A stretch of 64,000 nt of DNA, from the NCBI RefSeq assembly GCF_014467055.1, contig NZ_CP060696.1:1798001-1862000 (forward strand), in the 5' to 3' direction. How positions within the stretch are numbered: position 1 is the first letter of the stretch; the number at the start of each line of letters is the position of its first letter. This DNA is from Caproicibacterium amylolyticum (lineage in GTDB: Bacteria > Bacillota > Clostridia > Oscillospirales > Acutalibacteraceae). The notes beneath the pieces are model-generated. The model was not told where the DNA came from. It saw nothing but the letters and a program-made list of their open reading frames with translations, and ran no database searches. Positions 33,976-45,371 of this stretch are shown in pieces. A program made the position numbers and the translations under genes.

Positions 33976-35424
33976 TTACACACGCTGTATTGGCATGGAA
34001 TAATCGAATTTTTTATCTGCTACGGAAACACTCGGTGTAGGTGCCGGATAATTGCCGGTAAAGCAGGCATCACAGAAACCGCCCTTAACCCCCAGCATTG
34101 GTGCCAGGTTTTCCACATGCAAATAATCAATGGAATCCGCAAAACTCATTTTGCCGATCTCCTCAACGGTATGCTGGCAGGCAATCAGGCTGTCTTTATC
34201 CGGAATGTCGGTGCCGTAGTAGCAGGGCCACATAAACGGCGGTGAGCTGATGCGCAGATGCACTTCTTTCGCACCGGCGTCACGCAGCATTGTAACAATG
34301 TGTGCACAGGTGGTGCCGCGAACAATGGAATCATCCAACAAAACGACCCGCTTGCCACGGAACGCGCCCGGAATCAGATTCAGCTTTAAGCGAACACTTC
34401 TTTCACGCTCGCCCTGCGTTGGTTTAATAAACGTGCGGCCAATGTAAGTATTCTTTACAATGCCTTTTTGATACGGGATTCCGCTTGCTTCCGCGTAACC
34501 GATTGCCGCGTCAATGCCGGATTCCGGCACACCAATAACAACATCCGCTTCCACCGGTTTTTGTTCCCACAGCAGGCGGCCGGCACGCTTGCGCGCTTCA
34601 TAAACGTTGATGCCGTCAATAATGCTGTCCGGGCGGGCAAAGTAGATGTACTCAAAAACACAGAGGGACTTGCGCTGATTGGTCGGCTCCTGTACCACAT
34701 GCAGGCCGCCGCGGTCTGCCATCACGATTTCACCCGGCTCAACATCGCGCACAAAGGAAGCACCGCAGGCATCCAATGCGCAGGTTTCGGAGGCAAACAC
34801 ATAAGTGTTCTCGCCGATTTTACCAATGACCAGTGGGCGGAAACCGTTGGGGTCACGCGCCGCAATCAACTTCTGCGGACTCATAATAACCAGTGAGTAG
34901 GAACCCTGAATGCGCGGCAGTGAGCGCCGCACTGCTTCTTCAATGGAAGGCGCATTCACACGTTCCTGCGCAATAATATAGGCAATCGCTTCCGAATCAA
35001 TGGTTGTCTGGAAAATACAGCCTTTCTGCACCAGCTCTTCATGCAGTTCATAGGCATTGGTCAGATTGCCGTTGTGAGCAATGGCAAGTGTACCCTTTAC
35101 ATAGCGCATGACCAGTGGCTGCGCGTTTTCACGCACACTTGCGCCCGCGGTAGAGTAGCGCACATGGGCGCACGCCATCTGCCCCGGCAGGCTGTCCAGC
35201 ACTTTTTTGTTAAAGGCTTCGCTGACCAGCCCCATTTCCTTGGAATATGACATGACCCCGCGGTCATTCACAACAATACCGCAGCTTTCCTGCCCGCGGT
35301 GCTGCTGGGAAAGCAGACCGTTGTAGGAAGCGTAGGCAACATTTACAGAAGCATCCGGACTGCAGATGCCGAACACACCGCATTCCTCATGCGGCTTTTT
35401 TTCGTACGCAAATTCACTGAGCAA
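33976..35424 (-). CDS. purF: Amidophosphoribosyltransferase
   Basis: A ~482-residue glutamine PRPP amidotransferase, first step of purine synthesis. The nucleophilic Cys follows a short propeptide (..PHEE-CGVFGI), as in B. subtilis-type PurF. The PRPP motif is VVLLDDSIVRGTT. A CDAC pair near the C-terminus and further cysteines fit the 4Fe-4S form. TTG at 35424 is preferred: GAGGAGG lies upstream, and longer starts overlap purC. Confidence 0.95.
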   Translation of the reverse strand: MLSEFAYEKKPHEECGVFGICSPDASVNVAYASYNGLLSQQHRGQESCGIVVNDRGVMSYSKEMGLVSEAFNKKVLDSLPGQMACAHVRYSTAGASVRENAQPLVMRYVKGTLAIAHNGNLTNAYELHEELVQKGCIFQTTIDSEAIAYIIAQERVNAPSIEEAVRRSLPRIQGSYSLVIMSPQKLIAARDPNGFRPLVIGKIGENTYVFASETCALDACGASFVRDVEPGEIVMADRGGLHVVQEPTNQRKSLCVFEYIYFARPDSIIDGINVYEARKRAGRLLWEQKPVEADVVIGVPESGIDAAIGYAEASGIPYQKGIVKNTYIGRTFIKPTQGERERSVRLKLNLIPGAFRGKRVVLLDDSIVRGTTCAHIVTMLRDAGAKEVHLRISSPPFMWPCYYGTDIPDKDSLIACQHTVEEIGKMSFADSIDYLHVENLAPMLGVKGGFCDACFTGNYPAPTPSVSVADKKFDYSMPIQRV

Positions 35425-35476
35425 AAAGTTTCGCCCTCCTCGCATAGAACAGGTTTCGGTTGTCTTTTTACAGATT

Positions 35477-36181
35477 TTACAGACCAATGCGCTTCATAAC
35501 TTCTGCATATGCTTCCTCAACACCGCCAAGATCACGGCGGAAGCGGTCCTTGTCCAGCTTTTCATGGGTCTTTACATCCCAGAAGCGGCAAGTGTCCGGG
35601 CTGATTTCGTCCGCCAGCAGGATCTGGCCCTTGTAGCGACCGAACTCCAATTTGAAGTCGATGAGGTCAATGTTGACAGAAAGGAAAAATTCTTTCATCA
35701 GTTCGTCAATACGCAGTGTCATTTTCTTAATGGTATTTACTTCTTCTTCAGTTGCCCAGCCCATTGCCAGCACATGGGAGGTATTCACCATGGGGTCATC
35801 CAGCGGGTCAGACTTGTAGCAGAACTCCAGCACTGGGCATTTTAGAGCAGTGCCCTCTTCCACGCCGAGACGTTTGGAAAACGAACCGGCGGCCACGTTG
35901 CGGACGATAACTTCCAGCGGAACGATCTGCACTTTTTTCACCAGTGTATCACGGTCGCTGAGTTCCTCAACAAAATGAGTCGGGATGCCATCTTTTTCGA
36001 GCATTTTAAACATAAAGTTGCTCATTTTGTTGTTTACAACGCCTTTGCCGACAATGGTGCCTTTTTTTTTGCCGTTAAACGCGGTTGCGTCGTCCTTGTA
36101 GGAAACGATGCACAGGTCAGGATCTTCTGTAGCGAACACCTTTTTTGCTTTGCCTTCGTACAGCTGCTCTGTCTTTTCCAT
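35477..36181 (-). CDS. purC: SAICAR synthetase
   Basis: A 234-residue ATP-dependent ligase joining CAIR and aspartate. Signatures: '[15 protein letters not shown]', '[20 protein letters not shown]' and '[10 protein letters not shown]'. GGAGG precedes the ATG. First of the visible purine run; no purine riboswitch was found in its leader. Confidence 0.97.
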   Translation of the reverse strand: MEKTEQLYEGKAKKVFATEDPDLCIVSYKDDATAFNGKKKGTIVGKGVVNNKMSNFMFKMLEKDGIPTHFVEELSDRDTLVKKVQIVPLEVIVRNVAAGSFSKRLGVEEGTALKCPVLEFCYKSDPLDDPMVNTSHVLAMGWATEEEVNTIKKMTLRIDELMKEFFLSVNIDLIDFKLEFGRYKGQILLADEISPDTCRFWDVKTHEKLDKDRFRRDLGGVEEAYAEVMKRIGL

Positions 36182-36274
36182 AAGAAAATACCTCCGTTGC
36201 TATTTTTATATATGTTAGATAATAAAATGAACAGACGAAATAATGAATTGCGGTACCGCCCTTGGCTGCTTTCC

Positions 36275-36556
36275 GTCGCTTTCTGAGAAAGCGACCGCAG
36301 TGTGGCGCGAGTAGCGCCACGGCCTTTCTCAAGCCCTTAGTATCCTCAGAAGCGCTCGCGGGTTTGGGAGCCTGCAAGTCAGGCTCCCAAGGTCTTGATC
36401 TTTGCCCTTTTACCGAGCACTGTACCAAAGCAGATTCTTTGCAGCGTGGCTTCGCCGCCGCAGAAAACACTGCTGCATATCCCTTTTACCACATAAGGGT
36501 CTAAAGTCGTGGCGGGCTTCGCCCCCACACCCCTAGTCGCTTTCTAAGAAAGCGAC
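36275..36556. repeat. Palindrome-bounded structured intergenic block
   Basis: The gap between carB and purC (36182-36581) carries a block bounded by two copies of a 21-bp palindrome (GTCGCTTTCT-N-AGAAAGCGAC, 36275-36295 and 36536-36556, differing only in the centre). Inside are hairpins GTGGCGC..GCGCCAC (36302-36320) and GGGAGCCTG..CAGGCTCCC (36366-36388). Overlapping frames look non-coding. It resembles a dispersed repeat or MITE-like element. Confidence 0.6.
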
Positions 36557-36581
36557 AGAAAGCAATGAAAGGGCAACTTTA

Positions 36582-39500
36582 TTATACCAAATTCAAAAAC
36601 GTATTGACTCTGGTAATATCCACCACGCTGAGCTGTGTGGTCTGCACCTGCTGTGCACAGGTCAGGAATGCGTTCGCGGTATCCAACGAAGTCAGGCAGG
36701 TCACGCCGCACTCAACTGCCGCACGCCGGATGGCAAAGCCATCTCTGCTGTGCTGCGCGGTAGTAGTTGGTGTATTAATGATTAAATCAATCTTGCCGGA
36801 AGTAACCAGCGTAAGCGTGTCGCGCTCACCTTTACCAATTTTGCAGACGCGGATAGTCGGAATATCGTGATCATTCAGGAATTCGGCAGTACCAGCGGTG
36901 GCGTAAATTGTCCAGCCAAGGTCATAAAGTCCCTTTGCAATCGGCAGGACTTCTTCTTTATCGCTGTTTTTCACGGTAATAACAACGCGGCCATTCTGAA
37001 TCATGTGAACACCCGCGCCGTAGAATGCCTTAATCAGTGCTTCATTATAAGTGTGCGCAATGCCCAACACTTCGCCGGTGGACTTCATTTCCGGCCCAAG
37101 GTTAATTTCCGCGCCGCTGATTTTTTCAAAGGAGAACACCGGCATCTTAATGGCAATATAATCATGCGGCTTCTGCAGACCGTACTGATAGCCCATTTCC
37201 GGCAGCGTTTTGCCGAAGAATGTGTTGACCGCAAGCGGCACAATCGGGATGCCGGTCACTTTGCTGATATACGGAACTGTACGGGAAGAACGCGGGTTTG
37301 CCTCAATGATGTAAACCACGTCGTCCTTTACAATGAACTGAATGTTGAGCAGACCCTTTACTCTCAGTGCCATCGCCAGCTGGCGAGTGTAGGAAATGAT
37401 TGTTTCCTGTGCTTCTTCGCTGATACTGACCGGCGGATACACGGAAATACTGTCGCCGGAATGAATGCCCGCGCGTTCCACGTGCTGCATGATGCCGGGG
37501 ATAACAGAATCAATACCGTCGCAGACAGCGTCCACTTCCACTTCGGTGCCCATAATATATTTATCGACCAGAATCGGGTGCTCCTGCGCAATGCGGTTGA
37601 TAATGCCAATCTGGTTGACAATGTCCGCGTCCTCGTACGCAATCTGCATTCCCTGCCCACCCAGTACATAAGACGGACGAACCAGAACCGGATAACCCAA
37701 CTCATGTGCGGCGGCAATCGCTTCGTCACAGGTAAAGACAGTACGGCCGGCGGCACGCGGAATTTTGCAGGTATTCAGGATTTCGTCAAAACGCTCGCGG
37801 TCTTCCGCGAGGTCGATGCTGTCGCTGGAGGTACCAAGCACCGGCACGCCCATCTTTTCAATCGCAGCGGCAAGCTTAATGGCAGTCTGGCCGCCAAACT
37901 GGCAAACAGCTCCGTCCGGCTTTTCCAACTCTACAATGTGCTGCACATCTTCCGGTGTCAGCGGCTCAAAGTACAGCTTATCGGCAATATCAAAGTCGGT
38001 GGAAACCGTTTCGGGGTTGTTGTTGACAATAATAGTTTCATAGCCGAGCTCTTTAAGTGCCCACACGCTGTGAACCGAGCAGAAATCGAATTCAATGCCC
38101 TGTCCGATACGAATCGGGCCGGAACCAATGACCATAATCTTCTTGCGGTCAGACTTCGGGTCAACCTCGTTCTGTGTGCCGTAGCAGGAATAATAATACG
38201 GCGTTTCCGCGTCAAACTCCGCGGCGCAGGTATCAACCATTTTAAAGACCGGATGAATATTCCACTTGTCTTCCAATGCACAGATTTCTTCCTCTGTCTT
38301 GCCGCACAGCTTGCTGACGGTGCTGTCGAGGAAGCCAAAATTCTTTGCCTGCAGCAGCAGTTCTTTGGTCAGGGATTGTGTTTCCAGTTCCTTTTCCGTT
38401 TCAACGATTGCCGCAAGCTTGCCAAGGAACCACGGGTCAATCTTCGTGATTTCGTGGATTTTTTCCGGCGGAACACCGCGGCGGATAGCTTCCGCGCAAA
38501 CCCATAGGCGGCGGTCATCCACATTGTACAGGTGCTTTACAATTTCGTCATCCGGCAAATCTTTCAGCGACGGGTCGCGCAAGCTGTAAAGGTTCTGCTC
38601 CAGGCAGCGCACAGACTTCATCAATGCCATTTCAAAGTTCGGTGCAATGCCCATGACCTCGCCGGTGGCTTTCATCTGCGTACCCAGCGTGTGACCGGCA
38701 CCGATGAATTTATCAAACGGCCATTTTGGGATTTTTACAACGCAGTAATCCAGTGTTGGCTCAAAGCAGGCAAAAGTTTTCTTTGTAATTGCATTTTTGA
38801 TTTCGTCCAGTGTATAGCCTAATGCAATCTTGCTGGCAACCTTTGCAATCGGGTAGCCGGTCGCTTTACTTGCCAGTGCGGAAGAACGGCTGACGCGCGG
38901 GTTTACTTCAATGACGCAGTATTCAAAGCTGTTGGGATTCAGCGCAAACTGCACGTTGCAGCCACCCTCAACACCCAGCTCTGTGATAATATCCAAAGAA
39001 GCAGTGCGCAGCATCTGTGTTTCTTTATCTTCCAGTGTCTGGCACGGTGCCACAACAATGGAGTCGCCGGTGTGAACACCGACTGGGTCAAAGTTTTCCA
39101 TGTTGCAGACGGTAATGCAGTTGCCGTTGTGGTCGCGCATCACTTCGTATTCGATTTCTTTCCAGCCTGCGATGCTGCGTTCAATCAGCACCTGATGCAC
39201 ACGGCTGCGCTGCAAACCCAATGTTGCAATTTCTTCCAACTCTTCCTTGTCTGCAGCAATACCGCCGCCACTGCCGCCAAGGGTATAGGCAGGACGAACA
39301 ACGACCGGATAGCCGATACGGTCTGCAATTTTAAAGCAGGTTTCCAAGTCCTCCGCAACTTCGCTTTCCGCGCAGGGTTGGTCAATACGTTCCATTGCCT
39401 CTTTAAAAAGTTCGCGGTCCTCCGCCATGCGGATAGTGTCGGCACTGGTGCCAATCATCTCCACATTGTGCTCTTTCAGAAAGCCGGATTCTTCCAGTTC

Positions 39501-39800
39501 CACCGCGAGGTTCAGGGCGTTCTGCCCGCCCAGTGTCGGCAGGACGCTGTCCGGTTTTTCCTTGATAATGACTTTTTTAACGGTTTCCGCTGTCAGCGGC
39601 TCAATGTAAACCTTGTCCGCAATCTGCTTGTCCGTCATAATCGTTGCCGGGTTGGAGTTAATAAGGATAACTTCAACTCCTTCTTCACGCAGAGCGCGGC
39701 AGGCCTGTGTGCCTGCATAGTCAAACTCCGCGGCCTGACCAATGATGATTGGGCCGGAACCAATAATAATAACTTTCTTAATTTCAGGACGCTTACTCAC
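36582..39800 (-). CDS. carB: Carbamoyl-phosphate synthase large subunit
   Basis: A 1072-residue enzyme making carbamoyl phosphate for arginine and pyrimidines. Two duplicated ATP-grasp halves are visible, each with the 'KKVIIIGSGPIIIGQ' / 'KKIMVIGSGPIRIGQ' opening and NPRxSRS/NPRSSRT motifs, an oligomerisation region between (~400-550), and a C-terminal MGS-like allosteric domain (~930-1072). Starts at GTG with GGAGGTGA upstream and overlaps carA by 4 bases. Confidence 0.98.
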   Translation of the reverse strand: MSKRPEIKKVIIIGSGPIIIGQAAEFDYAGTQACRALREEGVEVILINSNPATIMTDKQIADKVYIEPLTAETVKKVIIKEKPDSVLPTLGGQNALNLAVELEESGFLKEHNVEMIGTSADTIRMAEDRELFKEAMERIDQPCAESEVAEDLETCFKIADRIGYPVVVRPAYTLGGSGGGIAADKEELEEIATLGLQRSRVHQVLIERSIAGWKEIEYEVMRDHNGNCITVCNMENFDPVGVHTGDSIVVAPCQTLEDKETQMLRTASLDIITELGVEGGCNVQFALNPNSFEYCVIEVNPRVSRSSALASKATGYPIAKVASKIALGYTLDEIKNAITKKTFACFEPTLDYCVVKIPKWPFDKFIGAGHTLGTQMKATGEVMGIAPNFEMALMKSVRCLEQNLYSLRDPSLKDLPDDEIVKHLYNVDDRRLWVCAEAIRRGVPPEKIHEITKIDPWFLGKLAAIVETEKELETQSLTKELLLQAKNFGFLDSTVSKLCGKTEEEICALEDKWNIHPVFKMVDTCAAEFDAETPYYYSCYGTQNEVDPKSDRKKIMVIGSGPIRIGQGIEFDFCSVHSVWALKELGYETIIVNNNPETVSTDFDIADKLYFEPLTPEDVQHIVELEKPDGAVCQFGGQTAIKLAAAIEKMGVPVLGTSSDSIDLAEDRERFDEILNTCKIPRAAGRTVFTCDEAIAAAHELGYPVLVRPSYVLGGQGMQIAYEDADIVNQIGIINRIAQEHPILVDKYIMGTEVEVDAVCDGIDSVIPGIMQHVERAGIHSGDSISVYPPVSISEEAQETIISYTRQLAMALRVKGLLNIQFIVKDDVVYIIEANPRSSRTVPYISKVTGIPIVPLAVNTFFGKTLPEMGYQYGLQKPHDYIAIKMPVFSFEKISGAEINLGPEMKSTGEVLGIAHTYNEALIKAFYGAGVHMIQNGRVVITVKNSDKEEVLPIAKGLYDLGWTIYATAGTAEFLNDHDIPTIRVCKIGKGERDTLTLVTSGKIDLIINTPTTTAQHSRDGFAIRRAAVECGVTCLTSLDTANAFLTCAQQVQTTQLSVVDITRVNTFLNLV

Positions 39801-40873
39801 AGCCGCTCACCTCCAACAACTTTCAAAAACCGGTCAAACAGGAAGCCCGTATCGCGCGGACCACCGCATGCTTCCGGGTGGAACTGCACCGAGAAGCACT
39901 TTCCGTTTGCGTAGTTAATCCCCTCCACACTGCCGTCATTCATGCTGATAAAACTGACCTTGGCAGCAGCGGGGTCAATGGTTTTTTCGTCCACTACAAA
40001 TCCGTGGTTCTGCGAAGAAATATATACACGATTGGTGGAAAGGTCTTTTACCGGGTGGTTGATGCCGCGGTGACCATACTTTAATTTGTAGGTATCAAAT
40101 CCCTGCGCCAGAGCCATCAGCTGATGTCCCAAGCAGATAGCAAAGGTCGGCACACCGGCGGCGTAGACCTTTTTCAGCTCCGTAATTGCCTTGCCGCATT
40201 CTTTCGGGTCGCCGGGACCATTGCTCAGCATAATGCCGTCCGGCTTCCACTCCATTACTTCTTCAAAGGGAGCATCCCATTGGAAGCACTTCACCGTGCA
40301 GCCGCGCGCAACCAACGAGCGGATAATATTGCTTTTTACGCCATAGTCCATGAGTGCAATTTTCACAGCGCCGTCACCGTAAACATTGCCGCCGCGCACG
40401 CTGACTTCCGGCACGCAGGACTCCAGCTGATATGCTGCAATTTTCTGTTTCATAGCCTCTGTATCCACATTGTCGCCGTACGCAATCATGCCGCGCATGG
40501 TGCCGCTTTCACGAAGCAGGCGGGTCAGTGCACGTGTGTCAATTCCCTGCAGACCCGGCACATGGTGCGCTTTCAAATAGGAATTCAAATCAATATCACA
40601 GCGGAAATTGCTTGCCACATTAGAAACAGAACGTACAATGTAAGCACTCAACCAAGGTTTTCCGGACTCTGCATCCTCATAGCAAATGCCATAGTTGCCA
40701 ATCATCGGGTACGTCATGACAACACCCTGTCCCGCATAAGAAGGATCAGTCAGCAGTTCCGGGTATCCGCACATGGCACTGTTGAATACAACCTCGCACA
40801 GGACATCGTGCTCATCGCCAAATCCGGTTCCAGCAAATGTCGCGCCATTTTCAAGCATCAGCAATGCTTTCAT
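39797..40873 (-). CDS. carA: Carbamoyl-phosphate synthase small (glutaminase) subunit
   Basis: A 358-residue subunit that releases ammonia from glutamine for CarB. The class I amidotransferase triad is present: Cys in AICLGHQLMALA and His/Glu in QFHPEA. The N-terminal CPSase domain begins MKALLMLENGATFAG, the family start; an ATG five codons earlier is also open. Coupled to carB by overlap. Confidence 0.97.
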   Translation of the reverse strand: MKALLMLENGATFAGTGFGDEHDVLCEVVFNSAMCGYPELLTDPSYAGQGVVMTYPMIGNYGICYEDAESGKPWLSAYIVRSVSNVASNFRCDIDLNSYLKAHHVPGLQGIDTRALTRLLRESGTMRGMIAYGDNVDTEAMKQKIAAYQLESCVPEVSVRGGNVYGDGAVKIALMDYGVKSNIIRSLVARGCTVKCFQWDAPFEEVMEWKPDGIMLSNGPGDPKECGKAITELKKVYAAGVPTFAICLGHQLMALAQGFDTYKLKYGHRGINHPVKDLSTNRVYISSQNHGFVVDEKTIDPAAAKVSFISMNDGSVEGINYANGKCFSVQFHPEACGGPRDTGFLFDRFLKVVGGERL

Positions 40874-41044
40874 GAAATCACCAGCCATTTCTTTAGTATT
40901 CTGTCCTGCCGCATTTCTGTGCAGGTAAAATTTCTTTTTCCTCTATCCGCTTATCAACGTGTAATCCCACATCTGCGGACAGAATGATTCCCCCAGTCGC
41001 AGGACAAATTCATCTGGCGGTCTGAGGGAGTTATTCATTTATGC

Positions 41045-42256
41045 TTATGTGAACTGCTCAACGATACGCTGAACTGCTTTTTCTGTGTTCTCTTTTGTAT
41101 TAAAGGAAGTAAGGCGGAAGAAGCCCTCTCCGTGGATACCGAATCCAGAGCCGGGTGTACCAACGACTGCGCACTTTGTCAACAGTTCGTCAAAGAACTG
41201 CCAGCTAGTCATACCGGCAGGCACCTTCATCCAAACATAGGGCGAGTCTACACCGCCGTAAACAGTGAATCCGGCTTTTTTCAAGCCCTCGAGGATAATA
41301 CGGGCATTATTTTGGTAATATGCAATATTTTCGCGTACCAGCTTTTGCCCTTCTTCGGAATAGACTGCCTCTGCGGCACGCTGAACAGGATAGGAAACAC
41401 CGTTCATTTTGGTAGACTGACGGCGCGCCCACAAACGGTTCAAGGATACATCCCCAACTTTCAATTCTTTAGGAATGACCGTAAAGCCGCAGCGGGTGCC
41501 AGTAAAGCCCGCGGTTTTGGAGAAGCTGCGGAATTCGATTGCACAGTTCTTAGCACCCTCACACTCAAAAATGCTGTGGGAAACGCCGGGGGTAACAATG
41601 AAGGCCTCATAGGCGGCATCGTACAGAATAACGGAGCCGTGCTCATTGGCATAATTGACCCACGCCTGCAGTTTGGTTTTCGGCATGCTGACACCGGAGG
41701 GGTTGTTCGGGAAACACAGGTAAATCAAGTCCGGCATTTCATCCGGGAAAGACGGCAGGAAACAGTTTTCCTCCAGACAGGGCATATAAACAATTTTGCT
41801 CCAGCCTTTTCCCTCAGTAAAGTCACCAGCACGGCCGGCCATAACATTGGTATCCACATAAACCGGATAAACCGGGTCGCAGACAGCAACAACATTATCC
41901 AGACCAAAGATATCGCCGATGGAGCCGGTGTCACTCTTTGCGCCGTCGCTTACAAAGACTTCGTCCGCAGCAATGTTCAAACCTTTATAATCATGATTGG
42001 CAATTGCTTCCCGCAGAAAAGCATAGCCATTTTCAGGGCCGTAGCCACGGAAAGTTTCCGCATTGCCCATTTCATCTGCAGCTTTTTTCATGGCATCCAC
42101 CACAGGTTTTACCAGTGGACGGGTAACATCGCCTATTCCCAGACGCAAGATTTCCTTGCCTGGATTTTTCTTTTGAAAAGCATCCACTTTATTTGCAATG
42201 TCCACAAACAAATAACTCGCAGGCAGCTTTACAAAATTTTCGTTCACCTTTACCAT
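41045..42256 (-). CDS. dapL: LL-diaminopimelate aminotransferase
   Basis: A 403-residue PLP enzyme converting tetrahydrodipicolinate directly to LL-diaminopimelate. It begins 'VKVNENFVKLPASYLF' and carries the PLP lysine in SFSKTAGFTGTRCGF; 'GYGPENGYAFLREAIA' is typical of DapL. Its next pathway enzyme, dapF, lies immediately upstream in the same direction. Its presence indicates the aminotransferase variant of the lysine/peptidoglycan pathway. Confidence 0.96.
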   Translation of the reverse strand: MVKVNENFVKLPASYLFVDIANKVDAFQKKNPGKEILRLGIGDVTRPLVKPVVDAMKKAADEMGNAETFRGYGPENGYAFLREAIANHDYKGLNIAADEVFVSDGAKSDTGSIGDIFGLDNVVAVCDPVYPVYVDTNVMAGRAGDFTEGKGWSKIVYMPCLEENCFLPSFPDEMPDLIYLCFPNNPSGVSMPKTKLQAWVNYANEHGSVILYDAAYEAFIVTPGVSHSIFECEGAKNCAIEFRSFSKTAGFTGTRCGFTVIPKELKVGDVSLNRLWARRQSTKMNGVSYPVQRAAEAVYSEEGQKLVRENIAYYQNNARIILEGLKKAGFTVYGGVDSPYVWMKVPAGMTSWQFFDELLTKCAVVGTPGSGFGIHGEGFFRLTSFNTKENTEKAVQRIVEQFT

Positions 42257-42339
42257 CTGTTCAGTTCCCCCTTCAGCAAAATATCAAACTGCTTTATCAC
42301 AAGAAACTACCGACAGACAAACCCATCCGCCGTAGTTTT

Positions 42340-43173
42340 TTATGCATCTACTGTACCGTCAAAAACGAATGCCGCCGGACCTTCCATAAAGACAGAGCCT
42401 GTCTGCTCATCCCACTGAACAGTCAGGTCGCCGCCGCGCAGATGCAGCCGCACCTGCCGCCCGGTTTTCCCATTCAGTGCACAGGCCACTGCCGATGCGC
42501 AGGCACCAGTGCCGCAGGCCCATGTTTCGCCGGAACCGCGCTCCCAAACGCGCATTTTTACCTCTTTTTCACTGATGATCTGAATGAATTCGGTATTGAC
42601 ACGCTGCGGGAAAATGGGTGCGTTTTCAAACGCAGGACCAATTTTCTCCAAGTCCAGCGCATCCACATCGTCCACAAAAAGTACGCAGTGCGGGTTGCCC
42701 ATGGAAACGCAGGTGATGTGCTCCTCTTTCCCATTTACTGTATAAGGAACATTGACAACACATTCACCCGGCATCTGCACCGGAATTTCCACCGGTGTCA
42801 GAATTGGCGCACCCATATCCACGCGCACAGTCTGCACAGCATCGTTTTCCACATGCAGATAAAGTGTTTTAACACCGCTCTGCGTGTCCACACGCAGAGG
42901 ATTTTTTTTGCAAATGCCGCGGTCATAAACGTACTTGCCCACACAGCGGATGCCGTTGCCGCACATCATGGCACGGGAGCCGTCCGCATTGTAAATATCC
43001 ATTTCACAGTCGGCTTCCTCGCTCGGCTTAATCAAAATAATACCGTCGGAGCCGATTCCAAAGCGGCGGTCGCTCAAGCGCACACTTAGTGCGGCGGGAT
43101 CCTCCACTTTTTCTTCGAAACAGTTGATGTAGATATAATCGTTGCCGATTCCCTGCATCTTTGTGAATTTCAT
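42340..43173 (-). CDS. dapF: Diaminopimelate epimerase
   Basis: A 277-residue cofactor-independent epimerase making meso-DAP. The two catalytic cysteines lie in MMCGNGIRC and CGTGACAS. ATG at 43173 (MKFTKMQGIGNDYIY) is preceded by GGAGGGCGG; the frame opens 24 codons further but without support. It is followed by dapL after 83 bp. Confidence 0.97.
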   Translation of the reverse strand: MKFTKMQGIGNDYIYINCFEEKVEDPAALSVRLSDRRFGIGSDGIILIKPSEEADCEMDIYNADGSRAMMCGNGIRCVGKYVYDRGICKKNPLRVDTQSGVKTLYLHVENDAVQTVRVDMGAPILTPVEIPVQMPGECVVNVPYTVNGKEEHITCVSMGNPHCVLFVDDVDALDLEKIGPAFENAPIFPQRVNTEFIQIISEKEVKMRVWERGSGETWACGTGACASAVACALNGKTGRQVRLHLRGGDLTVQWDEQTGSVFMEGPAAFVFDGTVDA

Positions 43174-43202
43174 TTTCCGCCCTCCACCTGCAAAAATAAA
43201 GA

Positions 43203-43244
43203 ATGCGGCAAGGCTGCTGTTTAAAACTGCACCTCCTTGCCGCA
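43203..43244 (-). promoter_or_regulatory. Attenuator-like hairpin in the dapF leader
   Basis: TGCGGCAAGG (43204-43213) pairs with CCTTGCCGCA about 20 bases later, with a second inner stem (GCTGTTT/AAACAGC-like) and, on the minus strand, TTCTTTATTTTT after it. It lies 30-70 bp before dapF and could be an upstream terminator or attenuator. Confidence 0.45.
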
Positions 43245-45016
<1,772 letters not shown>

Positions 45017-45086
45017 CACTGACATACACTTTTCCACTGCATTGTCTTTTGGGAATGTAAAATAAAAAAGAGTTGCATTGAAAGTG

Positions 45087-45126
45087 AAAAAGACGCCTTC
45101 GGGTTTTTGCCGAGGGCGTCTTTTTC
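45087..45126 (+). terminator. gdhA terminator
   Basis: AAAAAGACGCCTTCGG / CCGAGGGCGTCTTTTT stem followed by T residues, 70 bp after gdhA; it can also serve the converging GNAT fragment. Confidence 0.88.
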
Positions 45127-45142
45127 TGTGTAAAAAATGAAT

Positions 45143-45367
45143 TTACGGTTTTCTCATGCCGTTGCAAAGCACAAGAACCCCATTGGCTTTATAAAAGGCA
45201 TCGTTGTCACTGAGCACATCAATCGAACACGCCGGCCACTGTTCCTGCACAATTCGCAAAAGCCCCGTTCCAATCCCCCGCCCGCGGAATTCGCTGTCCA
45301 CAATAATTTCGCAGCAGTAGATAGTAAAGCTGCCGTCCGTAATACAGCGGACAAATCCGCAGTACAC
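45143..45367 (-). pseudogene. Truncated GNAT acetyltransferase
   Basis: Only ~74 residues remain of a GNAT protein: 'EIIVDSEFRGRGIGTGLLRI' contains the acetyl-CoA-binding RGRGIG loop, followed by 'IDVLSDNDAFYKANG'. Full GNAT domains are about twice as long; the N-terminal strands are missing. The frame runs back into the end of rlmH without a proper start. Probably a non-functional remnant; a very small functional protein cannot be ruled out. Confidence 0.6.
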
Positions 45368-45371
45368 ATCC

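Noticed and set aside
36182..36274. Possible purine riboswitch before purC
   Set aside because: The conserved junction sequences of the purine aptamer are absent from the purC leader.
36117..36470. 117-codon frame in the carB-purC gap
   Set aside because: It runs across the structured repeat block and into purC; hairpins explain its composition.
36867..38507. 546-codon frame opposite carB
   Set aside because: Shadow of the strongly conserved carB; composition (His/Asn/Arg-rich) and lack of motifs or ribosome-binding site argue against a gene.
43174..43244. Possible lysine riboswitch before dapF
   Set aside because: The stretch is too short and lacks the conserved loop motifs; only a hairpin is seen.
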